A stretch of 9,573 nucleotides of DNA, from NCBI GenBank assembly GCA_019247135.1, contig JAFAPL010000012.1:1-9573 (forward strand), read 5' to 3'. The notes under the pieces are model-generated. The model was given only the letters and a program-made list of their open reading frames with translations, searched no databases and had not been told where the DNA came from. This document shows, piece after piece, positions 1-6,693 of this stretch. Numbering within the stretch: position 1 is the first letter of the stretch; each line of letters starts with the position of its first letter. Made by a program: the position numbers and the translations under genes. Source of the DNA: Chloroflexota bacterium. GTDB taxonomy: Bacteria; Chloroflexota; UBA6077; CF-72.

Positions 1-2
1 TC

Positions 3-1529
3 GTGTTCGAGCTGGTCGGCAGCGACGACACGATCGCGGCCAGCCTGCGCATGCTGCGACGTCAGGGCCGACTGGTCTTCGTCGGCTACGGCAGCGGGCG
101 GTTGCGGCTGAACCCGCTGCAGCTGGTGCTCCGTGAGACAAGGGTCCTGAGCTCGCTGGGGAATACACGGCGCGAGCTGGAACACGTTGTCCACCTGGCG
201 ACCGAGGGCCGCGTGCACGTCCCGATTGCGCGCTGCTTTGCGCTCGAGGATGCCGACCTGGCGCTCTCGGCTTTGCGTGACGGTCGTCTGAAGGGCCGGG
301 CGGTGCTCTTGCCGGCTGCTGTGCCCCTCGAACGGCAAGTTGCCAGCGCGGCAGGCGAGCCCGTGCGCAGAGTGGTGGCCCCGATTGGGCGCCGTGCCGC
401 TGTAGTGCCGAGGCGGGCGGTGGGCTTTACGGACGGGAGACCACTGGAAGCCGAATTGCTCGCCTTCGTCGCTCGTGGCATCGATGCCCAACGGAACGAC
501 GCCGAGTTCAACGAGCTGGCCCTGCGCCTCTTCGAATACCAGTTTGAGCACACGCTGCCTTATCGGCGCGTGTGCGAGCGCCGGGGTCGGACGCCCGACA
601 CCGTTGACCACTGGCGGCAGATCCCGCCGGTGCCGATCGCTGGCTTCAAGGAAGCATTGCTCGCCGCCGAAGGAACTGAGGGCGCAGCCGAGTTCGACTC
701 CAGCGGCACCACGCGACCCGAGCACAAGAGCCGTCACTTCCATCCGAGCCTCGAGCTCTACAACCTGAACGCGGCGCTGAACTTCAGAGCGCACGTCCTG
801 CCGGACCTGCCAGCCGACCAGCGGATGCGGATGATGGTCCTGTTTCCGCACCGTGACGAGCTCCCGAATTCGTCACTCGCGCACTGGTTGACACTGATGG
901 TCGAGCGTTTCGGCGCGACTCAGAGCGATTGGTTCGTCACCAATGCCGAGGGCCTGCAAGCTGAACGCCTCGGTGAGACGCTCGAACGAGTCGACGAGCC
1001 AGTCGCCCTGCTGGCCGCGAGCTTCGGCCTGGTCCATTTCCTCGAGTACCTGCTGCGGGAGGGCCGCCGTATCGAGCTGCCGCCGGGCAGTCGCGTCATG
1101 GACACGGGTGGTTACAAGGGCCGCTCACGCGAGTACGCCAAGCACGAGCTGTACGGCCTGGTGGATGACCTGCTCGGAGTGCCTGCCAGTCACATCGTGA
1201 ACATGTACGGCATGACCGAGCACGGCACGCAGTTCCTCGATGCGGTGCTGCGCGACCCGCGCGAGCCGCTGGTTCGGTACAAGACGGTGCCACCCTGGGC
1301 GCGCACGCTGGTTGTCGATCCGGAGACCCTGGTGGAAAAACCTCGGGGCGAGCGCGGCCTGCTGCTGCACTTCGACCTGATCAATCGCGCGTCAGTTCTC
1401 GCCGTGTTGACCGAGGACGTCGGGCACGCGCTCGGCGATGGCTTCGAAGTGCTCGGTCGTGCCGAGGGCAGCGACGCGCGGGGCTGCTCGATCGCGCTCG
1501 ACGAGCTGATCGAGGCGCAACGCGTATGA
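3..1529 (+). CDS. Alcohol dehydrogenase (C-terminal part) fused to LuxE-type acyl-protein synthetase, 5' end outside window
   Basis: The frame is open from the window edge, so the true start lies upstream; the GTG at 3 is probably just an internal valine. Residues 1-105 resemble the end of the MDR alcohol dehydrogenase fold: a Rossmann strand with GRLVFVGYG, then a closing segment ending KGRAVLLP. A basic, Ala/Pro-rich linker (about 106-138) leads into a full LuxE domain (about 139-508). LuxE motifs seen are an ATP-binding stretch DSSGTT at 232-237, the adenylation motif MYGMTE at 401-406, and RGCS with Cys495, 13 residues from the end. That cysteine matches the acyl-accepting Cys364 near the LuxE C-terminus. 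LuxE activates a fatty acid as acyl-AMP, binds it, and passes it to LuxC. The stop overlaps the next gene's ATG (ATGA). No stop separates the halves, so one polypeptide is expected, though internal initiation (for example GTG 420) is possible. The LuxE assignment is firm; the dehydrogenase substrate is unknown. Confidence 0.88.
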   Translation: MFELVGSDDTIAASLRMLRRQGRLVFVGYGSGRLRLNPLQLVLRETRVLSSLGNTRRELEHVVHLATEGRVHVPIARCFALEDADLALSALRDGRLKGRAVLLPAAVPLERQVASAAGEPVRRVVAPIGRRAAVVPRRAVGFTDGRPLEAELLAFVARGIDAQRNDAEFNELALRLFEYQFEHTLPYRRVCERRGRTPDTVDHWRQIPPVPIAGFKEALLAAEGTEGAAEFDSSGTTRPEHKSRHFHPSLELYNLNAALNFRAHVLPDLPADQRMRMMVLFPHRDELPNSSLAHWLTLMVERFGATQSDWFVTNAEGLQAERLGETLERVDEPVALLAASFGLVHFLEYLLREGRRIELPPGSRVMDTGGYKGRSREYAKHELYGLVDDLLGVPASHIVNMYGMTEHGTQFLDAVLRDPREPLVRYKTVPPWARTLVVDPETLVEKPRGERGLLLHFDLINRASVLAVLTEDVGHALGDGFEVLGRAEGSDARGCSIALDELIEAQRV

Positions 1530-2995
1530 ATCGTCGCCAGTTTGGCTGGCTACCCGGCCTGACCAGCACCGATGCAGACGGCGTTCACACCCTGACGTTC
1601 CCTGGCCTGGAGCTGCGCACCGCACGGCTCAGCGCACCAGGCCTCGAGGCGCAGATGGAGCGCGTGGCACTCGCCCGCGACAGGTACCTGCGCGACCTGC
1701 CGGTGCAGCGGATCGTCCGGCTGCTCGACCGCGTAGCGAGCCGCTGGCTCGATCCGGCGTCGCCGTATCGCCTTGAAGCGGAGTGCTTGCTGCCCTCGGT
1801 GACAGGCTATGCCGAGCCGGCGATCCGCAAGGGCCTGACGAGCTATCTCGCCATGCTGCGGGAGGAGAACCTGCTGCGTCTCCTGGATGCAGAGCTTCCC
1901 CAACCAGCGGCGCTGGACGGCTTCGTGAGCCGCGGTCGTGGCGGCGGGCAGACACGGGCGTTTGGACCACGTTTGACGACCCACGTGTGGAGCGGCAATG
2001 TCCCTGGCCTGTCGATCCAGAGCCTCATCTGCACATTCCTGGTGAAGTCGGCGGCGCTCGGAAAGGTCGCCTCGAACGAGCCAGTATTCGCCACCCTGTT
2101 CGCGGAGTCTGTGGCCGAGGTCGATGAGCGGCTGGCCGAATGCCTGGCCGTAACGTACTGGCCCGGCGGCGACGAGACGCTGGAGTCCGTGGCCTTCAAT
2201 CGCGCGGATGCGGTGATCGCGTACGGCAGCGAGCGTGCGATCGACGCGGTCAGGGCTCACGTGTCTCCGACCACGACGTTTGTGCCCTATGGGCACAAGC
2301 TGAGCTTCGGGGTGATTGCTCGTGAAGCGCTCGCGTCGGATTGCGCCGCGGAAGTCGCGGATCGTGCGGCCTACGACGTGGCGAAGTACGACCAGCAGGG
2401 CTGTCTATCGCCGCACCTGTTCTACGTGGAGGACCGCGGCGACACCTCACCGCGCGAGTTCGCCGAGCTGCTCGGCACTTCCCTGGAACGCTATGCAGGC
2501 GTGGTCCCGCGGGGTCGGATCAGTCTGGAAGAAGGCGCCAGCATCGCGTCTTTGCGCTCTCAACAGGAGATGCGACAGGTCGCGGGGGAGGATGTCATGT
2601 TGCTCTCTGGGGATGGGTGGACGGTCGTCGCCGACGCGGACCCCACGTTTGAAGCGTCGTGCCTGAACCGCACGATTCGCGTCAAGCCCGTCAGCGACAT
2701 GCTGCACGATGTGCCCCGCCTGGCGACCCCCGTTCGGCGCTACCTGCAGACGTGCGGTGTTGCCGCGGACCCCGAGCGTCGGCGCCAGTTGGCCGAGCAC
2801 CTGGGTCAGCTTGGCCTGGACCGCGTGTGCCCGCTCGGGCGCATGGGTGACGTTGCCCCCACATGGCACCACGATGGGCGGTTCAACCTGCTGTCGCTCC
2901 TGCGCTGGACGGACCTGGAGCCGGAGGTCAGCGCAGGCCAGTGGCAATTCGCCCACCCGCACCTGGGCGTGTATGGCAAGGAGGTCGCTGAATGA
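1526..2995 (+). CDS. LuxC-type acyl-CoA / acyl-protein reductase (fatty aldehyde forming)
   Basis: This 489-residue protein is of the usual LuxC length. LuxC enzymes take an acyl group from LuxE or acyl-CoA onto a cysteine and reduce it with NADPH to an aldehyde. Visible family hallmarks are HVWSGNVPG (Gly157-Gly161), a cofactor-binding region with LGKVASNEP, the stretch PYGHKLSFGVI, and the active-site context YDQQGCLSPH with Cys293, equivalent to Cys286 of Vibrio harveyi LuxC. The ATG overlaps the preceding LuxE stop by four bases (ATGA), and a modest GAGG at 1512-1515 may serve as ribosome site. Translational coupling to LuxE fits their known physical partnership. Luciferase subunits are not in the window, so the role is probably production of a long-chain aldehyde or alcohol rather than light. 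I leave the symbol blank because luxC would imply bioluminescence. Confidence 0.9.
   Translation: MNRRQFGWLPGLTSTDADGVHTLTFPGLELRTARLSAPGLEAQMERVALARDRYLRDLPVQRIVRLLDRVASRWLDPASPYRLEAECLLPSVTGYAEPAIRKGLTSYLAMLREENLLRLLDAELPQPAALDGFVSRGRGGGQTRAFGPRLTTHVWSGNVPGLSIQSLICTFLVKSAALGKVASNEPVFATLFAESVAEVDERLAECLAVTYWPGGDETLESVAFNRADAVIAYGSERAIDAVRAHVSPTTTFVPYGHKLSFGVIAREALASDCAAEVADRAAYDVAKYDQQGCLSPHLFYVEDRGDTSPREFAELLGTSLERYAGVVPRGRISLEEGASIASLRSQQEMRQVAGEDVMLLSGDGWTVVADADPTFEASCLNRTIRVKPVSDMLHDVPRLATPVRRYLQTCGVAADPERRRQLAEHLGQLGLDRVCPLGRMGDVAPTWHHDGRFNLLSLLRWTDLEPEVSAGQWQFAHPHLGVYGKEVAE
2978..2985 (+). promoter_or_regulatory. Strong Shine-Dalgarno site of the permease gene
   Basis: AAGGAGGT lies six bases before the ATG at 2992, inside the last codons of the reductase gene. 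It is a nearly full anti-16S match. It supports the ATG that overlaps the previous stop and suggests strong independent initiation as well as coupling. Confidence 0.8.
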
Positions 2996-4350
2996 CCGCC
3001 GAAGCAGCAGCGAGTCCGCGTCCCGCAGACCTGACGCTCGGACTCGAAGATCGGCCCGCGCTTCCGCAGTCGATTGCGCTCGGCTTTCAGCACGTGCTGG
3101 TCTCCAATGTCTGGCTCGATCCCGTGTTCGTGGCGGCCGTCGGCGGCCTCTCAGCGGGGCTCGCCGGCAACCTGGTCAACGCGATCTTCCTCGCCGCCGG
3201 GCTGGTCACGTTGACGCAATCCACGCGTCTGGTGCGTTTGCCGATCGTCGAAGGCCCGTCAGCCGCGTTCGACGGGCTGATGATCGGGTTTGCGAAAGGC
3301 GGCCAGCTGGCCATGGCGACCACGGGCTTGCTGATCGGCGGGATCATCGTGTTCATCGTCGCGGCAAGCGGCCTGCTGGGACTCGTTCGACGCCTCTTCT
3401 CGCCCGCGGTCACCGGCGCCGTCATCCTGCTGGTCGGAATCGCCCTCGCGGGCTTCACGCTCGAGGAGTTCTTCGGCGGCGTCCCCAGCAGTCCTGAATT
3501 TGGCAGCCCGTCCACGCTGTTCATTGCCACGGCGACGCTGCTGACGGTCATCATCCTCAGTGGTTTCGGCCACGGCCCGCTGCGGTCGTATGCGTTCATC
3601 TGGGGGCTGCTCGTAGGTGACCTCCTGAGCCTGGTGTTCGGGCGGCTGTCCTTCGAAGGCGCCGCTTCGGCGGCCTGGATCGGCATCCCGCAGCTGCTGC
3701 CGTACGGCGGCCTGCAGTTCGACACCGGCGTGACGCTCGCGATTCTGTTTGCGTTCGTGGTCGCGGTGATCGAGGCCATAGGCGTCTACTACGCGGCGGG
3801 CGAGATCGTGCAGACGCCGATCACCGACCAGCGGATCCGGCTGGGCGTGTCTGGCGGGGCTGCCGGTTCGATCGTCTCGTCGTTGTTCGGTGGCTTCGCC
3901 ACCACGGCCTACGCACAGAACGTCGGGTTGCTCAAGCTGACCGGTGTCGGGAGCCGCCACGCCGTGACCGTAGCCGGGGTGATCTTCCTGGTGCTTGCCT
4001 TCATCCCCAAGCTGGGCGCGCTGCTTGCGGCCACGCCGGACCCGGTCGTCGGAGGGATCTTTCTGCCAGCGGCGGGCTCGTTGATCTTGACTGGCGTGAT
4101 GAGTCTGGCACGCACGCCAGACACGCCGCGGCATGCGGCGGTCGCGGGTCTGGCGGTGATCATGGGGACGGGCATGCCGCCGCTCGCGACGGGGCTTGGA
4201 CCGAAATTGCCGGCGCTCGTGACGCAGTTGCTCTCACAACCAGTGGTCGTTGGCGCAGTGGTCGCGCTGGTGCTCGAGATTGTGCTGGTTCAAGTGCCTG
4301 ACGGCTTGGGCGCCGCCCGGCGAGAGTCGCCAGCTACGCGCAGCGCCTGA
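2992..4350 (+). CDS. NCS2/NAT family nucleobase (purine-type) permease
   Basis: This 452-residue, strongly hydrophobic protein has the layout of nucleobase:cation symporter-2 transporters, which have about 14 membrane segments and import xanthine, urate or uracil with protons. Near the N-terminus is LPQSIALGFQHVL, typical of the first family block. VEGPSAAF (Glu87-Phe93) matches the conserved GPS region. VIEAIGVYY holds Glu261, matching the substrate-binding acid of the eighth segment. The NAT signature is QNVGLLKLTG at 309-318. A Gln at its first position is usual in xanthine/urate carriers, whereas UraA has Glu, so purine transport is the better guess. The start codon overlaps the reductase stop (ATGA) and has a strong ribosome site. 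Its place behind LuxE and LuxC is odd: no purine-degrading gene is visible, so either the specificity is unusual or the operon is only loosely functional. Confidence 0.88.
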   Translation: MTAEAAASPRPADLTLGLEDRPALPQSIALGFQHVLVSNVWLDPVFVAAVGGLSAGLAGNLVNAIFLAAGLVTLTQSTRLVRLPIVEGPSAAFDGLMIGFAKGGQLAMATTGLLIGGIIVFIVAASGLLGLVRRLFSPAVTGAVILLVGIALAGFTLEEFFGGVPSSPEFGSPSTLFIATATLLTVIILSGFGHGPLRSYAFIWGLLVGDLLSLVFGRLSFEGAASAAWIGIPQLLPYGGLQFDTGVTLAILFAFVVAVIEAIGVYYAAGEIVQTPITDQRIRLGVSGGAAGSIVSSLFGGFATTAYAQNVGLLKLTGVGSRHAVTVAGVIFLVLAFIPKLGALLAATPDPVVGGIFLPAAGSLILTGVMSLARTPDTPRHAAVAGLAVIMGTGMPPLATGLGPKLPALVTQLLSQPVVVGAVVALVLEIVLVQVPDGLGAARRESPATRSA

Positions 4351-4371
4351 ACAGGACGAGCGATTAGCTAT

Positions 4372-4446
4372 GCGGGCTGGCGCTCGATCAGCCCGGGGCA
4401 ATCACCTTGCAAGTTGAACAACTTGGAAGCATCGCGCCAGCCCGCG
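4372..4446 (-). repeat. Palindromic element, left copy 1
   Basis: This is a ~75-base core in the orientation opposite to the right-hand copies. It has an outer stem of GCGGGCTGG against CCAGCCCGC. The inner part is altered: one arm of the central palindrome has C for A, but CAAGTTG-AA-CAACTTG at 4410-4425 forms an alternative perfect 7-bp hairpin. Confidence 0.85.
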
Positions 4447-4505
4447 TGTGATGCCCGCGACTACTGCAAGCCAGGCTGCCCGCCTGATTCGTCGAAGGTA
4501 TCTGA

Positions 4506-4581
4506 CGCGGGCTGCCGCTCGATCAGCCGAGGCAATCAACTTGCAAGTTGAACAACATCGGAAGGATCGCGCCAGCCCGCG
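4506..4581 (-). repeat. Palindromic element, left copy 2
   Basis: This is the best-preserved left core. The outer arms CGCGGGCTG (4506-4514) and CAGCCCGCG (4573-4581) pair perfectly. Further in, CGC and GATC pair around a mismatch and a small bulge. The 14-base palindrome CAACTTGCAAGTTG occupies 4537-4550. Confidence 0.88.
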
Positions 4582-4700
4582 TGTGATGCCCGCGACTACT
4601 GCAAGCCAGGCTGCCCGCCTGATTCGTCGAAGGTATCTGACGCGGGCTGCCGCTCGATCAGCCGAGGCAGTGATCACCTGAGGCACTGACCTCACGCAAG

Positions 4701-5450
4701 CTAGGCTGCGCGCTCGACTTCGGTCGTGAGTGCTTTGCGTGCCATGCCCACGTACGTGGGCGAACGATCGGCGCCGAGCACACGCCGCCCAAGCCGCGCG
4801 GCGACCACGGCTGTCGTTCCCGAGCCGAGGAAGGGATCGAGCACCACGTCGCCCGGATAGCTGTAGAGCTTGATCAGCCGCCTCGGAAGCTCCTCCGGAA
4901 ACGGCGCCGGGTGACCCACCAGCTTCGCGTTCGCGCCCGCGAACGACCACATGGCCAGGCTCCAGGCGACCTGCTCGTCCGGCAGGATGTCGCCGCGTCG
5001 CCCGCCTGCCACTCGGCGGTACTCGCCGACGTGACAGACCACGATCATCTCCGATGGGTTCACCACGTGCGGAGCCGACGGCAAGAGCCACGAGCCCCAC
5101 GCGGTGCGGCGACTGATGTTCGACTCGTTCCAGGTGATGTTGTGGCGGATGCTCCACCCAGCCTGGCTGAGCACTCGCACCCAGTCGGCATAGAAGGTTG
5201 TCGACCACGTCGTATCGAGCGCGATGTTCAGCGCCAGGCGACCGCCCTGTCGACGTACAACGCGCTGCATCTCGCGCGCCCACGCTTCGGCACAGCGCCA
5301 GTATTCCGACGGTGGAGTGTCGCCCCCGTCGGCGTACGGGACACCAATGCCATACGGCGGCGAGCACACGATCAGGTCGACCGAGCCGTCATCCCATGGC
5401 AGCTGCGCCGCGTCGGCCACGAGCAGGTCGCGTGCAGGCGAAATGTCCAC
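4701..5450 (-). CDS. Solitary beta-class DNA methyltransferase (N4-cytosine or N6-adenine)
   Basis: This 249-residue protein would transfer a methyl group from S-adenosylmethionine to an exocyclic amino group in DNA. Catalytic motif IV is SPPY at 30-33, near the N-terminus. The SAM-binding motif I, DPFLGSGTT, is at 205-213, near the C-terminus. This order defines the beta group of the N4/N6 methyltransferase family (PF01555). SPPY rather than DPPY leans toward N4-methylcytosine, but that is not decisive. The GTG start at 5450 is the first start after an in-frame stop five codons upstream. No restriction endonuclease or specificity subunit is present, so it is either an orphan regulatory methyltransferase or the remnant of a larger system. 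It converges on the permease across the left repeat array and diverges from selD across 42 bases. The recognition site cannot be read from the sequence. Confidence 0.9.
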   Translation of the reverse strand: MDISPARDLLVADAAQLPWDDGSVDLIVCSPPYGIGVPYADGGDTPPSEYWRCAEAWAREMQRVVRRQGGRLALNIALDTTWSTTFYADWVRVLSQAGWSIRHNITWNESNISRRTAWGSWLLPSAPHVVNPSEMIVVCHVGEYRRVAGGRRGDILPDEQVAWSLAMWSFAGANAKLVGHPAPFPEELPRRLIKLYSYPGDVVLDPFLGSGTTAVVAARLGRRVLGADRSPTYVGMARKALTTEVERAA

Positions 5451-5459
5451 GAAAGGCCG

Positions 5460-5465
5460 ATCTTA
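5460..5465 (-). promoter_or_regulatory. Putative -10 element of the methyltransferase gene
   Basis: On the minus strand this reads TAAGAT (4 of 6 to TATAAT), nine bases before the GTG start. Transcription would begin within about three bases of the start codon, giving a nearly leaderless mRNA. No ribosome site is visible. No convincing -35 box was found. Confidence 0.45.
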
Positions 5466-5480
5466 CCGCGGCGCTCGCGG

Positions 5481-5486
5481 TACCCT
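5481..5486 (+). promoter_or_regulatory. Putative -10 element of selD (leaderless)
   Basis: TACCCT fits TAnnnT and lies exactly six bases before the GTG at 5493, that is at -12 to -7 if transcription starts on the G of the start codon. No Shine-Dalgarno sequence precedes the gene. The spacing supports GTG 5493 as the real start. It lies only 15 bases from the opposing methyltransferase -10, so the two promoters interlock. Confidence 0.5.
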
Positions 5487-5492
5487 TCGATC

Positions 5493-6542
5493 GTGGAAAC
5501 GAGCCAGTCGCCGCGGCTGACCAGTCTCAGCCATGGCGCCGGTTGAGCCTGCAAGCTCAGCAAACCTGAGCTGGCGCACGTGCTGCGTCACCTGCCCGCC
5601 ATCACCGATCCGAACGCGCTCGTCGGGGCCGCGCTGGCCGACGACGCCGCGGTCTACCGGGTCAGTCAAGACGTCGCGCTCGTCGCGACAGTTGACTACA
5701 TCACGCCCGTCGTGGACGAGCCGTATACGTGGGGCGCGATCGCGGCGGCCAACGCGCTGAGCGACGTCTACGCCATGGGCGCACGGCCGCTCTTTGCGCT
5801 GAACGTGGTGAATTTCCCACGTGACACCCTGCCGCTCGACTTGCTGGAGCGGGTCCTCGAAGGCGGCGCGGCCAAGGTCGCCGAGGCCGGGGTCGCCATT
5901 CTCGGTGGTCACAGCATCGACGACCCTGAGCCGAAGTACGGGCTGGTCGCGCTTGGGTCGGTACACCCCGACCGGATCGTCCGCAACGTCGGCGCCCTGC
6001 CTGGCGACGCGTTGTTGCTCACAAAGCCGCTGGGCATGGGCGTGCTGACGACTGCCATCAAGCGCGGGCTCGCGTCTGCGTCGGTGGTCGACCGCGCCGT
6101 AGAAGTCATGTCGACGCTGAATCGCGCGGCGAGTGAAGTGATGGTCGCCAGCGGGGCCGTGCACGCGGCCACCGACGTGACGGGGTTCGGCCTGCTGGGC
6201 CACCTGTCAGAGATGCTCGGTGATGGCAGCGTTGGGGTGCAGGTTGAGGCCTCAGCGGTTCCGGTTCTCGACGCCGTATGGGAGCTGGTCCGCAACGACG
6301 TGGTGCCTGGTGGGACGCGGCGGAACCTGGCGAGCGTCGAGTCGGTGGTGGATTGGTCGGAGCGGCTCGCGCCCGAACAGCGGCTGGTGCTCGCGGACGC
6401 GCAGACGAGCGGTGGGCTGCTCATGGCTGTGGAGCCGTCGGCGTCTGATGGCCTGTTGGCCGAACTGCACCGCAACGGCGTTGCCGCCGCGGCGCGCATT
6501 GGCACATTCACCGACCGCCGCGGGCGCATCCAAGTCATTTAG
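5493..6542 (+). CDS. selD: Selenide, water dikinase (selenophosphate synthetase) with selenocysteine at codon 18 (TGA)
   Basis: SelD makes selenophosphate from selenide and ATP, the selenium donor for selenocysteine tRNA. Read through the TGA at 5544-5546, the frame gives 349 residues (E. coli: 347). It begins METSQSPRLTSLSHGAG (GTG start) followed by U-A-C-K. Sec18 aligns with E. coli catalytic Cys17, Cys20 with Cys19, and Lys21 with essential Lys20. Downstream, Asp51, Asp68 (TVDY), Asp91 (NALSDVYAMG) and Asp228 (ATDVTGFGLLGHL) match the metal/ATP-binding aspartates 51, 68, 91 and 227. The upstream and downstream parts are in the same frame with no indel, and homology continues on both sides of the TGA, so this is recoding rather than a pseudogene. 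Ordinary gene calling would start at GTG 5580 and lose the active site. Sec-containing SelD proteins are known in other bacteria. selA, selB and selC must lie elsewhere. Confidence 0.95.
5544..5546 (+). other. selD: Recoded TGA (selenocysteine codon) of selD
   Basis: The in-frame TGA falls between HGAG and ACKLS, at the position of the catalytic Cys/Sec of SelD. It should be read as selenocysteine. Confidence 0.93.
5554..5572 (+). promoter_or_regulatory. Candidate bacterial SECIS hairpin in selD
   Basis: AGCTCAG (5554-5560) pairs perfectly with CTGAGCT (5566-5572) around a CAAAC loop. The loop begins 14 bases after the TGA. Bacterial SECIS elements are small hairpins just downstream of the UGA that bind SelB, so position and size fit, though at the short end of the usual spacing. 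A guanine starts the loop only if the closing G-C pair is opened. A competing stem, TGAGC (5544-5548) with GCTCA (5555-5559), would bury the UGA itself. Confidence 0.55.
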
Positions 6543-6556
6543 CTTGGCAAGTGGCC

Positions 6557-6629
6557 GCGGCTGGCGGTGTTGCTTCCAGATTGTTCAACTTGAAGTTGAA
6601 AGCTCGGGCTGGTCGAGCGGCAGCCCGCG
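6557..6629 (+). repeat. Palindromic element, right copy A
   Basis: This ~73-base core starts 14 bases after the selD stop. It aligns with the reverse complement of the left copies: shared blocks are GCTGGCG, TGCTTCCA, TTGTTCAACTTG, AAGTTGA, TCGAGCGGCAGCCCGCG. The centre has lost one C (TTCAACTTG-AAGTTGAA). Similarity to copy B continues about 22 bases past the core (TCAATGCACGCGAAAGCG). Confidence 0.85.
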
Positions 6630-6693
6630 TCAATGCACGCGAAAGCGGCGCACCACGGCCGCGGGCCAATCAAAGTCCTCTAGCTGCGCGAGG

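Larger units (their letters stand above)
4372..4669. repeat. Tandem array of palindromic elements, 135-bp period (2.2 copies)
   Basis: The gene-free stretch 4351-4700 between the convergent permease and methyltransferase genes is almost filled by a 135-base tandem repeat. Each unit is a ~76-base palindromic core plus a 59-base spacer. Bases 4431-4534 are identical to 4566-4669 (104 bases), which points to a recent duplication; the cores outside that block have diverged. The third unit stops after its left half (4641-4669) and then decays. The core has an outer stem (CGCGGGCTG pairing with CAGCCCGCG) and an inner palindrome centred on CTTGCAAG. The spacer has its own small hairpin, CAGGC-TGCCC-GCCTG. 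A fortuitous 77-codon ORF (4448-4681) runs through both units but only reflects the repeat. It may also act as a two-way terminator between the converging genes (inference). Confidence 0.9.

Noticed and set aside
3..5. GTG at 3 as the true start of the first gene
   Set aside because: It would begin in the middle of the dehydrogenase Rossmann fold; the gene almost certainly continues upstream of the window.
3..2995. Bacterial luminescence operon
   Set aside because: Only LuxC- and LuxE-type genes are present; no luxA, luxB, luxD or luxG-like gene is in the window, and the LuxC/LuxE families occur in non-luminous bacteria.
3259..4134. Minus-strand ORFs across the permease (up to 291 codons)
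   Set aside because: They are antisense to a well-supported transporter and have a polar low-complexity composition without recognisable motifs.
4372..4669. CRISPR-like repeat-spacer array
   Set aside because: The repeats are ~76 bp, far too long, the two spacers are identical to each other, and no cas gene is present. It is a tandem duplication.
4448..4681. 77-codon plus-strand ORF with an internal duplication
   Set aside because: The repeated peptide only mirrors the 135-bp tandem DNA repeat; there is no ribosome site, and the same element elsewhere (6557-6769) does not keep this reading frame.
4402..5367. Long minus-strand ORF (321 codons) covering the repeats and the methyltransferase
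   Set aside because: It runs in another frame over the clear methyltransferase coding sequence and through the tandem repeat; its composition (Arg, Ala, Ser) is typical of a GC-rich shadow frame.
5544..5546. TGA as a nonsense mutation making selD a pseudogene
   Set aside because: The stop falls precisely at the catalytic Cys/Sec codon, the frame is otherwise intact for 349 codons, and all other active-site residues are kept.
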